Shown: in pieces, positions 34,265 to 44,642 of the stretch
Layout of the letters: every line of letters begins with the position of its first letter
How positions within the stretch are numbered: position 1 is the stretch's first letter
NCBI GenBank assembly: GCA_015680685.1
Contig: MNCI01020555.1
Location: 28,362-90,744 of the forward strand
Reading direction: 5' to 3'
Origin: Gnetum montanum
Lineage: Eukaryota; Streptophyta; Gnetopsida; Gnetales; Gnetaceae
Length of the DNA stretch: 62,383 bases
Made by a program: the position numbers and the translations under genes
The notes under the pieces: model-generated
What the model was told of the DNA's origin: nothing
The model's input: only the letters and a program-made list of their open reading frames with translations
Databases searched by the model: none

Positions 34265-36625
34265 TTGAGCCTCTATAACCTAATTATGACATCTACAGCA
34301 CACCGTGGGGCTTTGGTCTGCATGTTAACGACAATCCTGATTGACGAGAACATGCCAACAGAAGAGAAGGCGATCCATTTGATCATGCTTCCTTTTGTGC
34401 CTGCAAAGCCAAAGCCATTCCAATTGAATTTCTATGATAATTCCATTAGGGAAGACCCTAAAAAGGGTCAAGTTCCTACAACACCTCTCTTCATCACAAT
34501 CTGGGTTGGCCAACACAAGGTCCAAAGGGTGCATGTTGATGATGGAGCTGCCACAAATGTCATCCCTTTCCCTATTGTGGACAAGCTAGGTTTGTTCAAC
34601 CAGATCAGGCCCACAACAACATCATGCTTAAATTTGTTCAATGGGGCACGAGTCATGATAAATGACACTGAAACACCACAAAAAATTTTGGCTAACACTG
34701 GAAGACAGAAATTAAGCTAAGTCATGTTGGTCCTTAGCATGACCAAGCTTGAAAGCCTCAAAATAGCATCAAACAAAGTCAAAGCAAGCAAGTGAAAGTT
34801 CCTTGGGATCCACAAAAGACTATGATGACATCTGGCATCAAACTTGGCAAATTTTGAGCTCAAAAGACTTGGTTTTCACTAAGTATGCATCCTATACGCT
34901 GGCCTACACATGCCCAGCGTAAGGCCCAGCGTATAGAAACTTTCGGGGCTCAAAAACTCATCAAAACATGCTAAAGTGGAGTTTTTAGACCTCCCAAGAC
35001 CTTCCCCAAGGTCCCCAGTAGGTCTCAGGCACTTGAAAATCAAATTTCGGGCTTCAAATGATGGTCGTTCATTCCTCTACACCCAACGTATATGCCCGGC
35101 GTAAGCCCAGCGTAGAGAGACTTTTGGGCCCCAGAAATGAGTCAAAACGTGCTAGAATTGAGCATCTAGACCCCCTAGGACCTTCCCTAGGGTTTCCAGC
35201 AGCTCTTGGGCACCCAAAAATCAATTTTTGACCTTAAAATGAAGCATTTTCATGTGTATACGCTGGGCACATTTTTGGCTTACGATGGCATCCTCTACGC
35301 TCAGCATCCATCAGCGTAGACGCCAGCATCCATCAGCGTAGACGCCAGCATCCATCAGCGTAGACGCCAGCATCCATCAGCGTAGATGCCCAGCGTAGAC
35401 GCCAGCATCCATCAGCATATACGCCCAGCGTATACACCAGCGTCCATCCAAGTCCACACGCCCAGCAAGTCCACCGTATACGCCCAGCGTATACGCTGGC
35501 CTGATTTAGCGTATACGCCCAACGTATACAATGTTTCTAAATTGTAAGCACCCGGTTGATACGCCACGTGTCTCCCAACCTGATTTTCCCGGCAAAACCC
35601 CACCTATAAAAAGCCTATTTTTCCACATTTTCAGAGGTGGAAAAAATTTACCGGAGCAAACACAAGAGACATTTACGCTGCAGATCAGAGCTCAAAAACC
35701 CTCTTACGCTGGAGAGACCTGTACGCCGCACACATAGTCTCTACGCTCCGCCTGCCTTGCGAACTAGCCGAGTCATCCCTACACATGCTGGGGCCTTTTG
35801 TCTGCCTTGTGTCAAAGCCACAACTGCATTTGGACCGGTGCACTTTGTAATCAATTCTCAATACAAAACAGTTTACATTTTGCTCAGATTTATTGCAGTT
35901 TTCTTCGTTTTCTTTCAGTTTATGTTTACAGGCTCATTTACATTATCGTGCTTGTTTACGGTTTACATTTAACGTGCATTGTCTACATATAACCCAACGT
36001 TTTGTAGCGGCAAACGTTGGGGAAGTCCTTGTTTGATCCACGTGCGAACCATTCAAGGCACTCTGCCTTCGACCGTTCCAGCTTGCCCTCAAGCGGAGGC
36101 AGGGTCGACTGTGCTTGTCCGTAGATCTTTCGGTGCTCGTATTGTTCCAGCCTTGCACCGATGATTTCGGTCGGTACAGGCACAATCCATATTGACTTCA
36201 TGGTAGGGGATCAATTCCCCACAAATGCAACGTTTATTGTGGTTGAAGAGATGCCCGAGTTTAACCTGATCTTGGAGAGGTCATGGTTAGCACAACTTAG
36301 GGCTGTCTCTTCACCCATTCATCAGGAGATCCATCTACCCTATGCAAACAGGGAGGTGGTGATCCATGGCAACAAAATAGTGACACAAGCCATCAATAAC
36401 ATAGACATGGAATAGGGCTTAAAGGTCATAACCTTTGAGAATGAAGCGCCTGTCTCCGTAGACACTAACCACCTAGCAATAGAACCGACTTAGCAAGCCA
36501 ATTCAAAAGATAAAAATGTGTGGAGTAAGTTACCCTTCCAAGAGGAGGACAATGATATGGACGAAGGTCATGGCAATGTGCCTCAGCCCTATGCCTCGTC
36601 CAATCCATGATGGGTCAAGAAGTAG
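34265..36625 (+). pseudogene. Element C aspartic protease, split by solo LTR D'
   Basis: The first part is 34265-34698; the second resumes at 36179 and reads to about 36625. The active-site region is VHVDDGAATNVIPFPIVDKL (catalytic Asp at codon ~92, ~34538; D-D-G in place of the usual D-G-G/D-S-G). After the solo LTR the frame continues HIDFMVGDQFPTNATFIVVE and FNLILERSWLAQLRAVSSPI (family I-L-G-R region; here L-E-R). Removing the LTR and one copy of the target site restores the reading frame exactly. Stops at 36413 and later show further decay. Past 36625 coding resemblance disappears until 42589. Confidence 0.82.
34694..36183 (+). mobile_element. Solo LTR D' inserted in element C protease
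   Basis: The LTR is 34699-36178 (1480 bp), starting TGGAAGACAG and ending GTCGGTACA, aligned with the LTR of element D. The right target site is GGCAC (36179-36183); the left 5-mer is AACAC (34694-34698), which differs by two G-to-A changes. Internal features are CAGCGTATACGC-type palindromes, a fivefold 22-bp tandem repeat (CATCCATCAGCGTAGACGCCAG, ~35305-35420), TATA box TATAAAAA at 35605-35612, and a conserved end block (CTTGCCCTCAAGCGGAGGC). Confidence 0.85.
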
Positions 36626-37175
36626 TTACACATAGCGTAGCAACTGCACTACTTTTAGCCCAGTTGGCATCTTTGTACATTTATCACCTATTTTTTTGCA
36701 CCCATCCATCTATGCTAGGCACCAATTAGCTTTCCTCTAAATCATTAGCGTATCGCTTCTTTACCATCTCATGGCCCGAAATGGCCTAAAACTATGCTAC
36801 TACATAGGGGCCTGAAATGGCCTAAAACTAATGATGGCCCAAAATAGCCTAAAACTAGTGATGGCCCGAAATGGCCTAAAACTAGCGAGTGCCTGAGATG
36901 GCCTAAAACTACGCTACCATGTGATGGCCCTCAATTGCCTAAAATTAACAATGGCCTGAAATGGCCTGAAACTAGCAACGGCCTGAAATGGCCTCGAACT
37001 AAAACATAAAAATGAAAGTTTAACATAAAATTAACCACATAGAAAATGCATAAGCCAACATAAAATCGATGCTTTTTCCAAAATAATTCTTTTCCATTCA
37101 AAATTTTTACTACTTCAACAATGTTTTCGATAGTTTCGCACAAAATTCAAAAATTTATAAAAAAAACTCATGTTG
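36626..37175. repeat. Element C spacer with 'GGCCTGAAATGGCCTAAAACTA' array
   Basis: Between ~36767 and ~36995 a short unit (consensus ATGGCCYGAAATGGCCTAAAACTAGYG, 20-35 bp) repeats about eight times. Related arrays lie at ~41985-42460 and 47030-47670. The sequence from 36626 may be the 5' part of a sense-strand intron (see findings) and is downstream of the stop codon of the antisense gene. Confidence 0.7.
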
Positions 37176-39719
37176 TCATGGGTCATCTTCACCTACACCA
37201 TCTTCGCCCGCATCGTTTGCCCCTACATCATCCCCTTTTGCACTGTCTGCCTCTTCATTTCCTCCTTTTGCCTCATTGTTTTCACCCTCTATGGGCCCTG
37301 CGTCCTTATCTGGAACCTACATGGTAAAGTGAAGTAGTCAGTTAGGGCCACACATGAAAGCTAAGATAGCGTTTGAGCATTTACATAGCAGAATGTGACT
37401 AACCCAAGATGGCCCTAAGTCTATTTCGAAAGGTATACGATCCAAATGGAGCTCGAGGTGGTGCCAAACCTCTTTCTCCATGATATTGGCCTAGTGCTTC
37501 TCTCTTGGTTCAGTGTCTGCGAAAAACTTCTCCTTCTCGGTAGCTGTCCATCTCGACAATCCCAAGGAAAAGGAGGTGGTAGCAGTCACACCTATGGGAA
37601 GGTCCACTTCCCGTTCAGGCAATTCAGTGACTGTTACCTACTCCATGAACTTGTTGTAAGCTTCATAAGTGTCAATAGAATTCACGAATTCTTCATAGAT
37701 AAATGCCTTCACTAAAGCATCCCTGTATAGTTTGTGGTTGGTGGAACATTCTAGTTTATACATGTGTTTATGGTTTTTCTAGGATTGCCCCCACTCATAA
37801 ACTCTAGCGCTATAATATTTCTACTCTTGGTTATTCTGAGCCAACAAGTCCATCTGCATCTGTTGTTCCATTATTTCTCAGGTGGCTTCATTGTTGGGTC
37901 ACACGACTATCCAATATCTAGCATAATCTATTATCATCGTGCGCCAACTGTTGTCATTTCTATCATGGGTTATGAGAACCTCGTTCCTGGATTTGAGGTC
38001 TCCCACCTTGGCACTTAGTTCAACCTTCTCTTTCTCAGCCCTTTGGACCCATTTCCACAAGTCCTTGTTGAAGCGCCTACACTCCCACAAGGAGCATGTT
38101 GAGTGAAAAGCACATTTACTAGCCTCGTTGTATATGCGACGAGGCACCTCGGCCACTTTGGACGAGAATGTAGGCACAACACTAACTTTCAACGCATGGT
38201 TTAGGTCCCATTTGAGTCTAGAGGCTACAAACATCCAAACAATGCATCAGTCACATTAGCGTAGCAAGGTTAGCAGCTCAAGAAATGTAGTATAGAAACC
38301 TAAAAGAGCTTAGCGTAGCTTCTTTACTTACCCACTTTGGGGTCGACCTGTTTGAGATGGCTAACCATGTCATCGACGACCCCCTGCATGAATGTAAATT
38401 TATCAGAAGTCTCGGCCAATAGTTCTAAGTTAGTCAAGATAGGTTCTGCAGTATCGACATTGGTGTCTATCATGCAACCAAATGCATTAGTAGAAACCAA
38501 GGTGGGCTGTAATAAAGATGAGAGTAATGTAAATGACAATGTATATTGTCAAACTCACCAGCATCTAATTGCAACTCCCCTTCATCCTGACTCAAAATTA
38601 TGGTAGCACCTTTAGCACTTGTTCGCTCCCTTGATGCTGGACTGTGTTCAACAGAAGGACCTCCGGCAGAAATCCCCTTACGATTGATGCAAGGTTCCTC
38701 TTTATTAGTTGATGCCTTTCTTTTCAAGGTACTAGCATCCTCTTCATCTATAGGAGACTCTTTTGTGCCTCCAAAAATGTCCTCCTCATCAGTAGGAGGA
38801 TTCTCCCTAATAACAAGAGCCCCTTACTTAGTGATAGGATCTCCTTTCCTCTTGACTAGGGCCCTTTCCTCTATGATTAGGCCCCCCACGTCTTTATTTG
38901 CCACCCCTTCTTCATCGTCTTCTTCTTCTTCTTCTTCCTCTAGCAGCAAAAAAAAAGCAACATATTTTTGTTTAGCTTAAACCAAGTTAGCGTAGAGTAG
39001 GTGCTATGCTATGTTACGTTATTTAGCGCAGCATAATGTAGCAGGCATTAACAAAATAGGCAAAGAAATTAACATAAGCATTTACCGATAGGAGGTTGCA
39101 TCCTGTGTACCTTAAACCGTAGTGTCTACCCTTCCTCTTCTTCTGTACAGAGGGTCTCCTTAGTCGAAGAAGGCCTCCTTCGCTAAAACTTAGTAGTCAC
39201 TATCTCAACGATGAGGCATTTCCCCTATGATACGCTACCAATAACGGTAGGGGGTGCCCCTTCCATGCTATCCTGGCCACGAAAGTTATGGGCCACTCAA
39301 TCCGTGGTCTTCATAGAGAACGACTCCCCAATAGCTTCTAGGGGATCTTGGGCTCAGGTGCTTCGGAAGACTTGGTAGATCCATGGTTTGGATATTTGGT
39401 TGTGATCTCACATAACCCAGACTCCATTCTCATGGACTACCAAAAACTCTGTGAAATGCTGCAAATAGGCTATGAAGAAGGTGTAGTGTACATTGAAGCA
39501 AGAATCCTACTTCTTATGAAGCGCAACCACTTTAGTCTGCAAGCCTTTACACAGATGTCCAGCCTAGTTGTAGAGGGTGCCCTCTTCCATAACCTCCTGC
39601 ATTATCCAAGCTTGTTCAATCTCCATGATCTTTCCTTGGGAAAGCAGCTGGGGGAAAGCACAAGCATAGAAGATGGGATAAACCTCTCTGGCGGCGATCA
39701 GCTTGACTTTCTCCATGGA

Positions 39720-40138
39720 GATCCCCTTTTGCTCCTTTGCAACCCCTAGCCATTCCTTGATATCCTTCCTCTAACAGTTCAACTCTCTCTTGGTCCTTGA
39801 ACCTATAGGGATGCCGTCAACAGGGACACCGAAAAGGTCTGCAAATAGCTAGTCATTAATCTCAAGGACCACCCGCACACCGTGTACACGTGTGTAGATG
39901 CGGTCTGCCTTTTCGGAGAAGGACTCCACTAGGATGAGAATCTCAATGGCAAGGACACTTGGGTTCGAGACCAGGAACAAATCCATGAGCCCAGCATCTT
40001 GAAGATGCCTGGTCAGGGATTCTGAGGCCATGCTGCATATCCAGCGTTGGCTCTCATCCACATCCCCATACTTGAAGAAGACATTAGCCTCTTGGTTCCT
40101 AGAGGTAATCACCATCACCTCCTGGGACTTTTTCACCC
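39720..40138 (-). pseudogene. Antisense gene: region resembling the 'putative plant transposon protein' domain
   Basis: This part of exon 4 reads SMASESLTRHLQDAGLMDLF, then ILVESFSEKADRIYTRVHGV, then RVVLEIND*LFADLFGVPVD and GIPIGS. It follows the pattern of a widespread plant repeat-associated domain (a leading R/L-rich helix, 'GL..L', a segment ending in VRG-x-x-V-x-(F/L)-x...I...(L/F)G-(L/V)P). Function of that domain is unknown. One in-frame stop lies at the ND*LF position. Recognition is from memory of the pattern. Confidence 0.45.
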
Positions 40139-40559
40139 CTATAGCCATTAGCACAGTTAGCAGTAATGACACTCAGACATGTAGCAATTCATTATTTAGC
40201 TTAACAAGTTTGAATGGTGATGGGAATGATGGAAGAAAAATCAAGACATCTTCAATGAAGATTAGCTTAAAGGGTGTCCATCCCTCATCCAACCAACTAG
40301 ACTTCTTGCATCTATTGTAGAATCTGGGATACCAAGTTAGGTAGGCTTTGTACTCACCCCCACATTGACTTATCACACCTACGTGTATATTCTCAGCAGA
40401 GGAAAACTCAGCAACGCCATCTATGCTAACGTCAACGCATATGTATTGTCATGAAGCCCCTCCTTATTGATAAAAACCTGGTAATAGAAATACACTCTTA
40501 ACATTTGGCTACCATAGCAAATATTGCATAACATAGTGGAACGCAGCTACAAAACTCAC

Positions 40560-41008
40560 CTGTCGGCACAGTAAACAGTTCCTAGTGGGTTTTGATAGCA
40601 TGTTCCCATGTGACGTGAGATAAACAAGGTATTGTAGAGATTGTAGTAATTATACTCGGGCATATCCCAGATCTAGGTCAAATGCCTCAAATTTCTAGGA
40701 CATTGACTAGATCCTTCTCCCTACCTGCTGTTGATTTCTCCATTTGTCAAAAATCTCAAAATACACTTATTTTCCTAGGCATCAAGGTTTTTGTTATGGC
40801 GGCCGCTACCTCCTCCACTAGGTGTGACCAAATGATCACGTTGAAGTGTTGGAGAAGAAATTGTAGAAACTCCAGGGCTCCTTCTCAAAACCAGACCGCT
40901 TGTCATCCCACATGCATATGGAGTGGAGGAACATTGGCCACTGGTTCGCTGATGCAGCACAAGACCCTTACAATTTTGAGGACAATCAAAATCGACCTTA
41001 GCGTTATC
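40560..41008 (-). pseudogene. Antisense gene: FCP1/NLI-interacting-factor-like phosphatase remnant
   Basis: In one frame the exon reads RSILIVLKIVRVLCCISEPV, then (after two stops) EGALEFLQFLLQHFNVIIWS followed by HLVEEVAAAITKTL. In a neighbouring frame near its 3' end it reads MPEYNYYNLYNTLFISRHMG and NPLGTVYC. This follows the order of the FCP1/SCP-type HAD phosphatase domain: a first strand ending in DxDGxL, R-P-x-x-x-x-F-L-x-x-x-x-x-x-F-x-V-x-I-W-S, and a later N-T-L-L-(I/L)-D-D-S-x-x-K...NP motif. The catalytic Asp pairs are lost (LKIV in place of the first, SRH in place of the second). Confidence 0.45.
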
Positions 41009-41790
41009 CTACACAACACAATAGCAAATGTTAGCATCATGTCTGAGTGGAATTTACATCTAGCGTAGCAAGGCCAGCATTTTAGCATATAGCATGGCAT
41101 GATTCCCTTCAGGCATATAGCATAGTGAAAAACATGAAGGAAATAGCTTAGCGTAGCAATGAAGTGATTAGCTCTAATAAAGCGATTAACATTACACTAT
41201 GACAGAACATGTATTACACTGTCACATAACACATGGACAAACCCTCCCAAGGGTCCTACGCTATGTTATCTACATGCCAATGCCTCAAATCATCCAAACG
41301 TCTACAGTAATGACAGCCGCAATGATGGCGGTCCACGCGATCTTGCATGCAACCATAGCATAACGTATGTACATCTATCGTGGCTGAAATGGCAGCAGCG
41401 ACAGTGTAAGGGCTAAAACAATGACAACATGATGACAGAAAATACACGAATAGTTGAACAAAATCCTAGGAGCAAAACAAGAAAAACAAAAATGAATAAC
41501 AGAGACAAAAAAATAGAGGAAGCACAGTGGCCTACCGAGTCAACAACGTCTCCTCATGCACCACGATGTGCACCTACATCACACGCCCTAGGGTTTCCTT
41601 TACTTCTTCAACCTTGGAAGGTGCCAGGTGTTTGTGCTCTTTCTTGGGAGCCATTGTTTCACTTGTCGATTCTCTCTTCGTTGCTACATTAAATTGCCCT
41701 ACTCTCTGTTGGAAAAAATCGCTCTGTGCTCCAAATGTGGGCTCTACGGTATTACGGTAAAAATGATGAGTTTACCAAGGGTTAATCCCT

Positions 41791-41797
41791 ATTTATA
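41791..41797 (-). promoter_or_regulatory. TATA box upstream of the antisense gene
   Basis: On the minus strand GGCTATAAATAGGG places TATAAAT 136 bases upstream of the proposed ATG at 41655. It is the canonical plant TATA context and is not part of any LTR seen here, suggesting the antisense unit had its own promoter. Confidence 0.5.
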
Positions 41798-42588
41798 GCC
41801 ACAATGGTGAAAAGGAAACTTGTCATTCTCTCTCTCCATTTAATGCAGAGTATTTCGTGCAGCGTAGCATGCTCGCCATGACATCATAGCACTGTTTGCA
41901 TTCACACCAGTGGGCCTGGGCGAAGAGCTTTGACACACTTCAAACTAACTATTTACCTTTACGAAAAAAATATCTTGCATTTTCCATGGTCCGAAAAGAC
42001 CTTAAACTAGCAACCCTAACACATAGTTTCAATCTAGTTAATGGTCCACAATGATCTTAAACTAGCTATCTTGACCTTCTACACATTGGCAGTTTGTAAT
42101 GATGTTAAACTAGCAATTTTGCATTTTAACATTAGTAGTTTTTCGTTCTTTATATTAGCAGTTCTACATGTCTACATCTAGGTGGTCCGAAATGACCTTA
42201 AACTAGTACTCTAACCAGTTGGCAGTCCGCAATGACATTAAACTAGCAGTTTTGCACCATTACATCAACAATTTTGCATTTTTACATTAGCAACATTCCA
42301 TTATTTATATTATCAATTTTGCATTTTTCTGTCCAAGCAGTCTGCAATGATGCTAAACTAGCAGTCTCGCATTATTACATCGGCAGTTTTACACTTTTAG
42401 ATTAGCAGTTTTATGTTTCTACATCTTAACAGTCCGCCACGAATTTAAATTGGCAAATTTTATGACTCTACATCATACTTTATACTTACGTCTATCGTTG
42501 GCATTTAGTTGCTATTTTGCAAGTTTTCACCATGCATAATTGTTACAAACAGGTACCTCTTAATCAAACTTTCATCTCATTTTGGTAG
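41798..42588. repeat. Element C spacer with 'GACCTTAAACTAGCA' array
   Basis: From ~41985 to ~42460 a degenerate unit (GGTCCGMAATGACCTTAAACTAGCAnTT, sometimes followed by TTGCATTTTTACATTAGCAG) repeats about ten times. It is related to the arrays at 36767-36995 and 47030-47670. A possible 3' splice site for the sense pol transcript (TTTTGGTAG) ends at 42588. Confidence 0.65.
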
Positions 42589-44642
42589 GTTGAGCGAGAA
42601 TGGAACTCCATCGTGATCTCTCTTCACCGTTAGCTTTAGCAGGTCCACATGGCAAACTCGCAAGACAACTGAACCCAGAACATCCAAGGGGAAGGTAAAA
42701 ACATGTTAACACCATAACATTCTTAGGAACACCCCAAGACTGGCCTGAGCATCTGGTCTAAACTCTAAATTTAGAATTTGGGGATGTAACTAAGGACCCA
42801 CTCATCGAAACACCTATGACCACATCCAAGGGGAAGGTAAAAACATTGAAACTTAGTTCCCTCTTGTATTCGCAAATGCATAAAGATGTAGCCAAAGTGT
42901 TGCAGGACAACACTGAAGTTTTTGCATGGTCATACAACAACATGTTAGGTTTAGATCTAAGGCTGATATAGCACAACATCATCTTAGACCTATGCATAAA
43001 AGCAGTCAAGCAGAAGGCTCGTAAGGTTAAACCAGAGATTGCACTGTTCATACGGGATGAAATCATCAAGCTATACCAAGCTGGTTTCATTCGGGTAGTT
43101 GATTACTCGAAATGGGTGTCCAATATCATTGTAGTTTCTAAGAAAATGGGAGGAATATGAATCTGTATAGACTTCCAGGATCTGAACAAGGCAACGATCA
43201 AAGACGATTTCTCACTTCCAAGTATTAATCAACTCATTGACACTACGGCTGGTCATGCTCTGTTATCCTTCATGGATGGTTTCTCCAGCTACAACCAAAT
43301 TTGCATTAACCCCAAGCATCAATTAACAATAACCTTCATGACCCCATGGGGTACCTTTTGTTACACTATGATGCCTTTCAGGATCAAAAACACTAGAGCG
43401 ACCTACCAGCGAGCCAAGACCTACATCTTTAATGACTACATCCTAAAAAATGCGAACAACTACGTAGATGATATAGCGGTCACATCTAAAGAGGATGTTG
43501 ATCATCCCCACGATCTAGGGGTAGTCCTCAAGTGTTGCCAGATTCATGATTTACACCTCAATCCTAAAAAGTGTGTCTTCAAGGTGAGAACCGGGTGCAT
43601 GTTAGGGTTTGTAATATCAGAGGTTAGGATACGGGTGGACCCTGACAAAATTAAGGCCATCGTCAACCTGAAACCTCCTACAGATCTTAAAGAGCTGTGT
43701 GGGTTACAAGGTAGAATTCAGTTCATCAAAAGGTTTATAGCAAAGTTGACCAACAAGTTACACCACATACAACATCTATTGAAGAAAGGGATTAACTTTG
43801 AATGGACAACTCAATGCCAACAAGCCTTTGATGATCTAAAAAAAGATCTTTTGCACCTCTCAACTATTTACCCACCACAGAGGGATAAGCCTTTCTTCAT
43901 CTACCTTGCCACCTCAGACACATCTATCGTGGCACTGTTATGTCAAAAACAAAATGACAGTTCTGAGATACCAGTGTACTACCTAAGTCATGCACTGATA
44001 GCATATGAGGCAAAATATAATGAGGTGGAGAGAAACTGCCTTGTCTTAGTGTTTGCATTGAAGAAGTGGAGACACTACCTGTTTCATAGCAAGATTAATA
44101 TTATTTGCAAAAGCAACATACTCCAAGCTATCACAAGCAACTTGTATGAAAGCAGTAGGATAACCCAATGGAAAGCAATAACAACGGAATTTAATTTGCA
44201 TTATGTGAGCCAATCATCGACGAATGGTCAAGCTATAGTGACACAACTTATGACTTCACCTATCGATGATCAAGCGATCATAGATCCTGAATTGCCAGAT
44301 AAGCATGTTAGCACTATCAACGTCATCCCATCGCAGCTTGAAGCTACTTTACACTTTGATGATGCCTCGACCATGCGAGGAGGTAGTGCAACTGTTATCA
44401 TTTCCTTCCCCTCTAGGGAAATGCATTCTTTAGCTTATTATTTTATGTTCCCTTGTATGAATAACATGGCAGAGTATGAGGGGTTACCCAAGGTTCTCCT
44501 AGTTGCCCAAGCGTTACGCATACAACACTTGGAAATTCGCAGAGATTCACAACTTGTTGTGAATCAAATCACCAAGGTCTATGCCTACAAAGCTGCACAT
44601 CTACAACCCTACTGTGACTTAGCAAAATTCCTACTTAAATAG
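42589..44642 (+). pseudogene. Element C reverse transcriptase - RNase H - second (archaeal-type) RNase H
   Basis: RT copies element RNA to DNA; RNase H removes RNA; the second RNase H is specific to Tat-lineage elements. Recognisable sense coding starts at ~42770 and includes VLQDNTEVFAWSYNNMLGLD (~42903), IKLYQAGFIRVVDYSKWVSN (~43062), LLSFMDGFSSYNQI (first catalytic Asp) and NNYVDDIAV (YVDD at 43461-43472, intact). The connection and first RNase H run ~43600-44230 (FEWTTQCQQAFDDLKK, then YYLSHALIAYEAKYNEVERN). The second RNase H runs ~44325-44642, with LHFDDASTMRGG, NNMAEYEG and IRRDSQLVV retaining Asp, Glu and Asp at expected places. The 43272-44642 frame is open for 456 codons; upstream a TGA at ~43158 and others interrupt it. 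Confidence 0.92.

Larger units (their letters stand above)
37176..41655 (-). pseudogene. Antisense multi-exon gene inside element C (FCP1-like phosphatase plus plant-transposon-like domain)
   Basis: Read on the minus strand, it starts at ATG 41655 (MAPKKEHKHLAPSKVEEVKE) and ends at TGA 37176-37178. Proposed exons: 41655-~41527, 41008-40560, 40477-40358, 40138-39086, 38939-38558, 38506-38332, 38224-37404 and 37316-37176. Donors are mostly GTGAG/GTAAG-like (40559, 40357, 38557, 38331; GTAAATG at 39085) and acceptors are Y-rich AG (GTGTAG, TACCAG, CTATAG, GCTAG, TTACAG, TTGTAG, TGTAG). Exon 2 resembles an FCP1/NLI-interacting-factor phosphatase. Exon 4 resembles the 'putative plant transposon protein' domain. 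The last exon is acidic (EGENNEAKGGNEEADSAKG). Premature stops (e.g. after MAPKK...GRVM) show decay. A TATA box lies 136 bp upstream. Identity and exon edges are by eye and uncertain. Confidence 0.6.
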
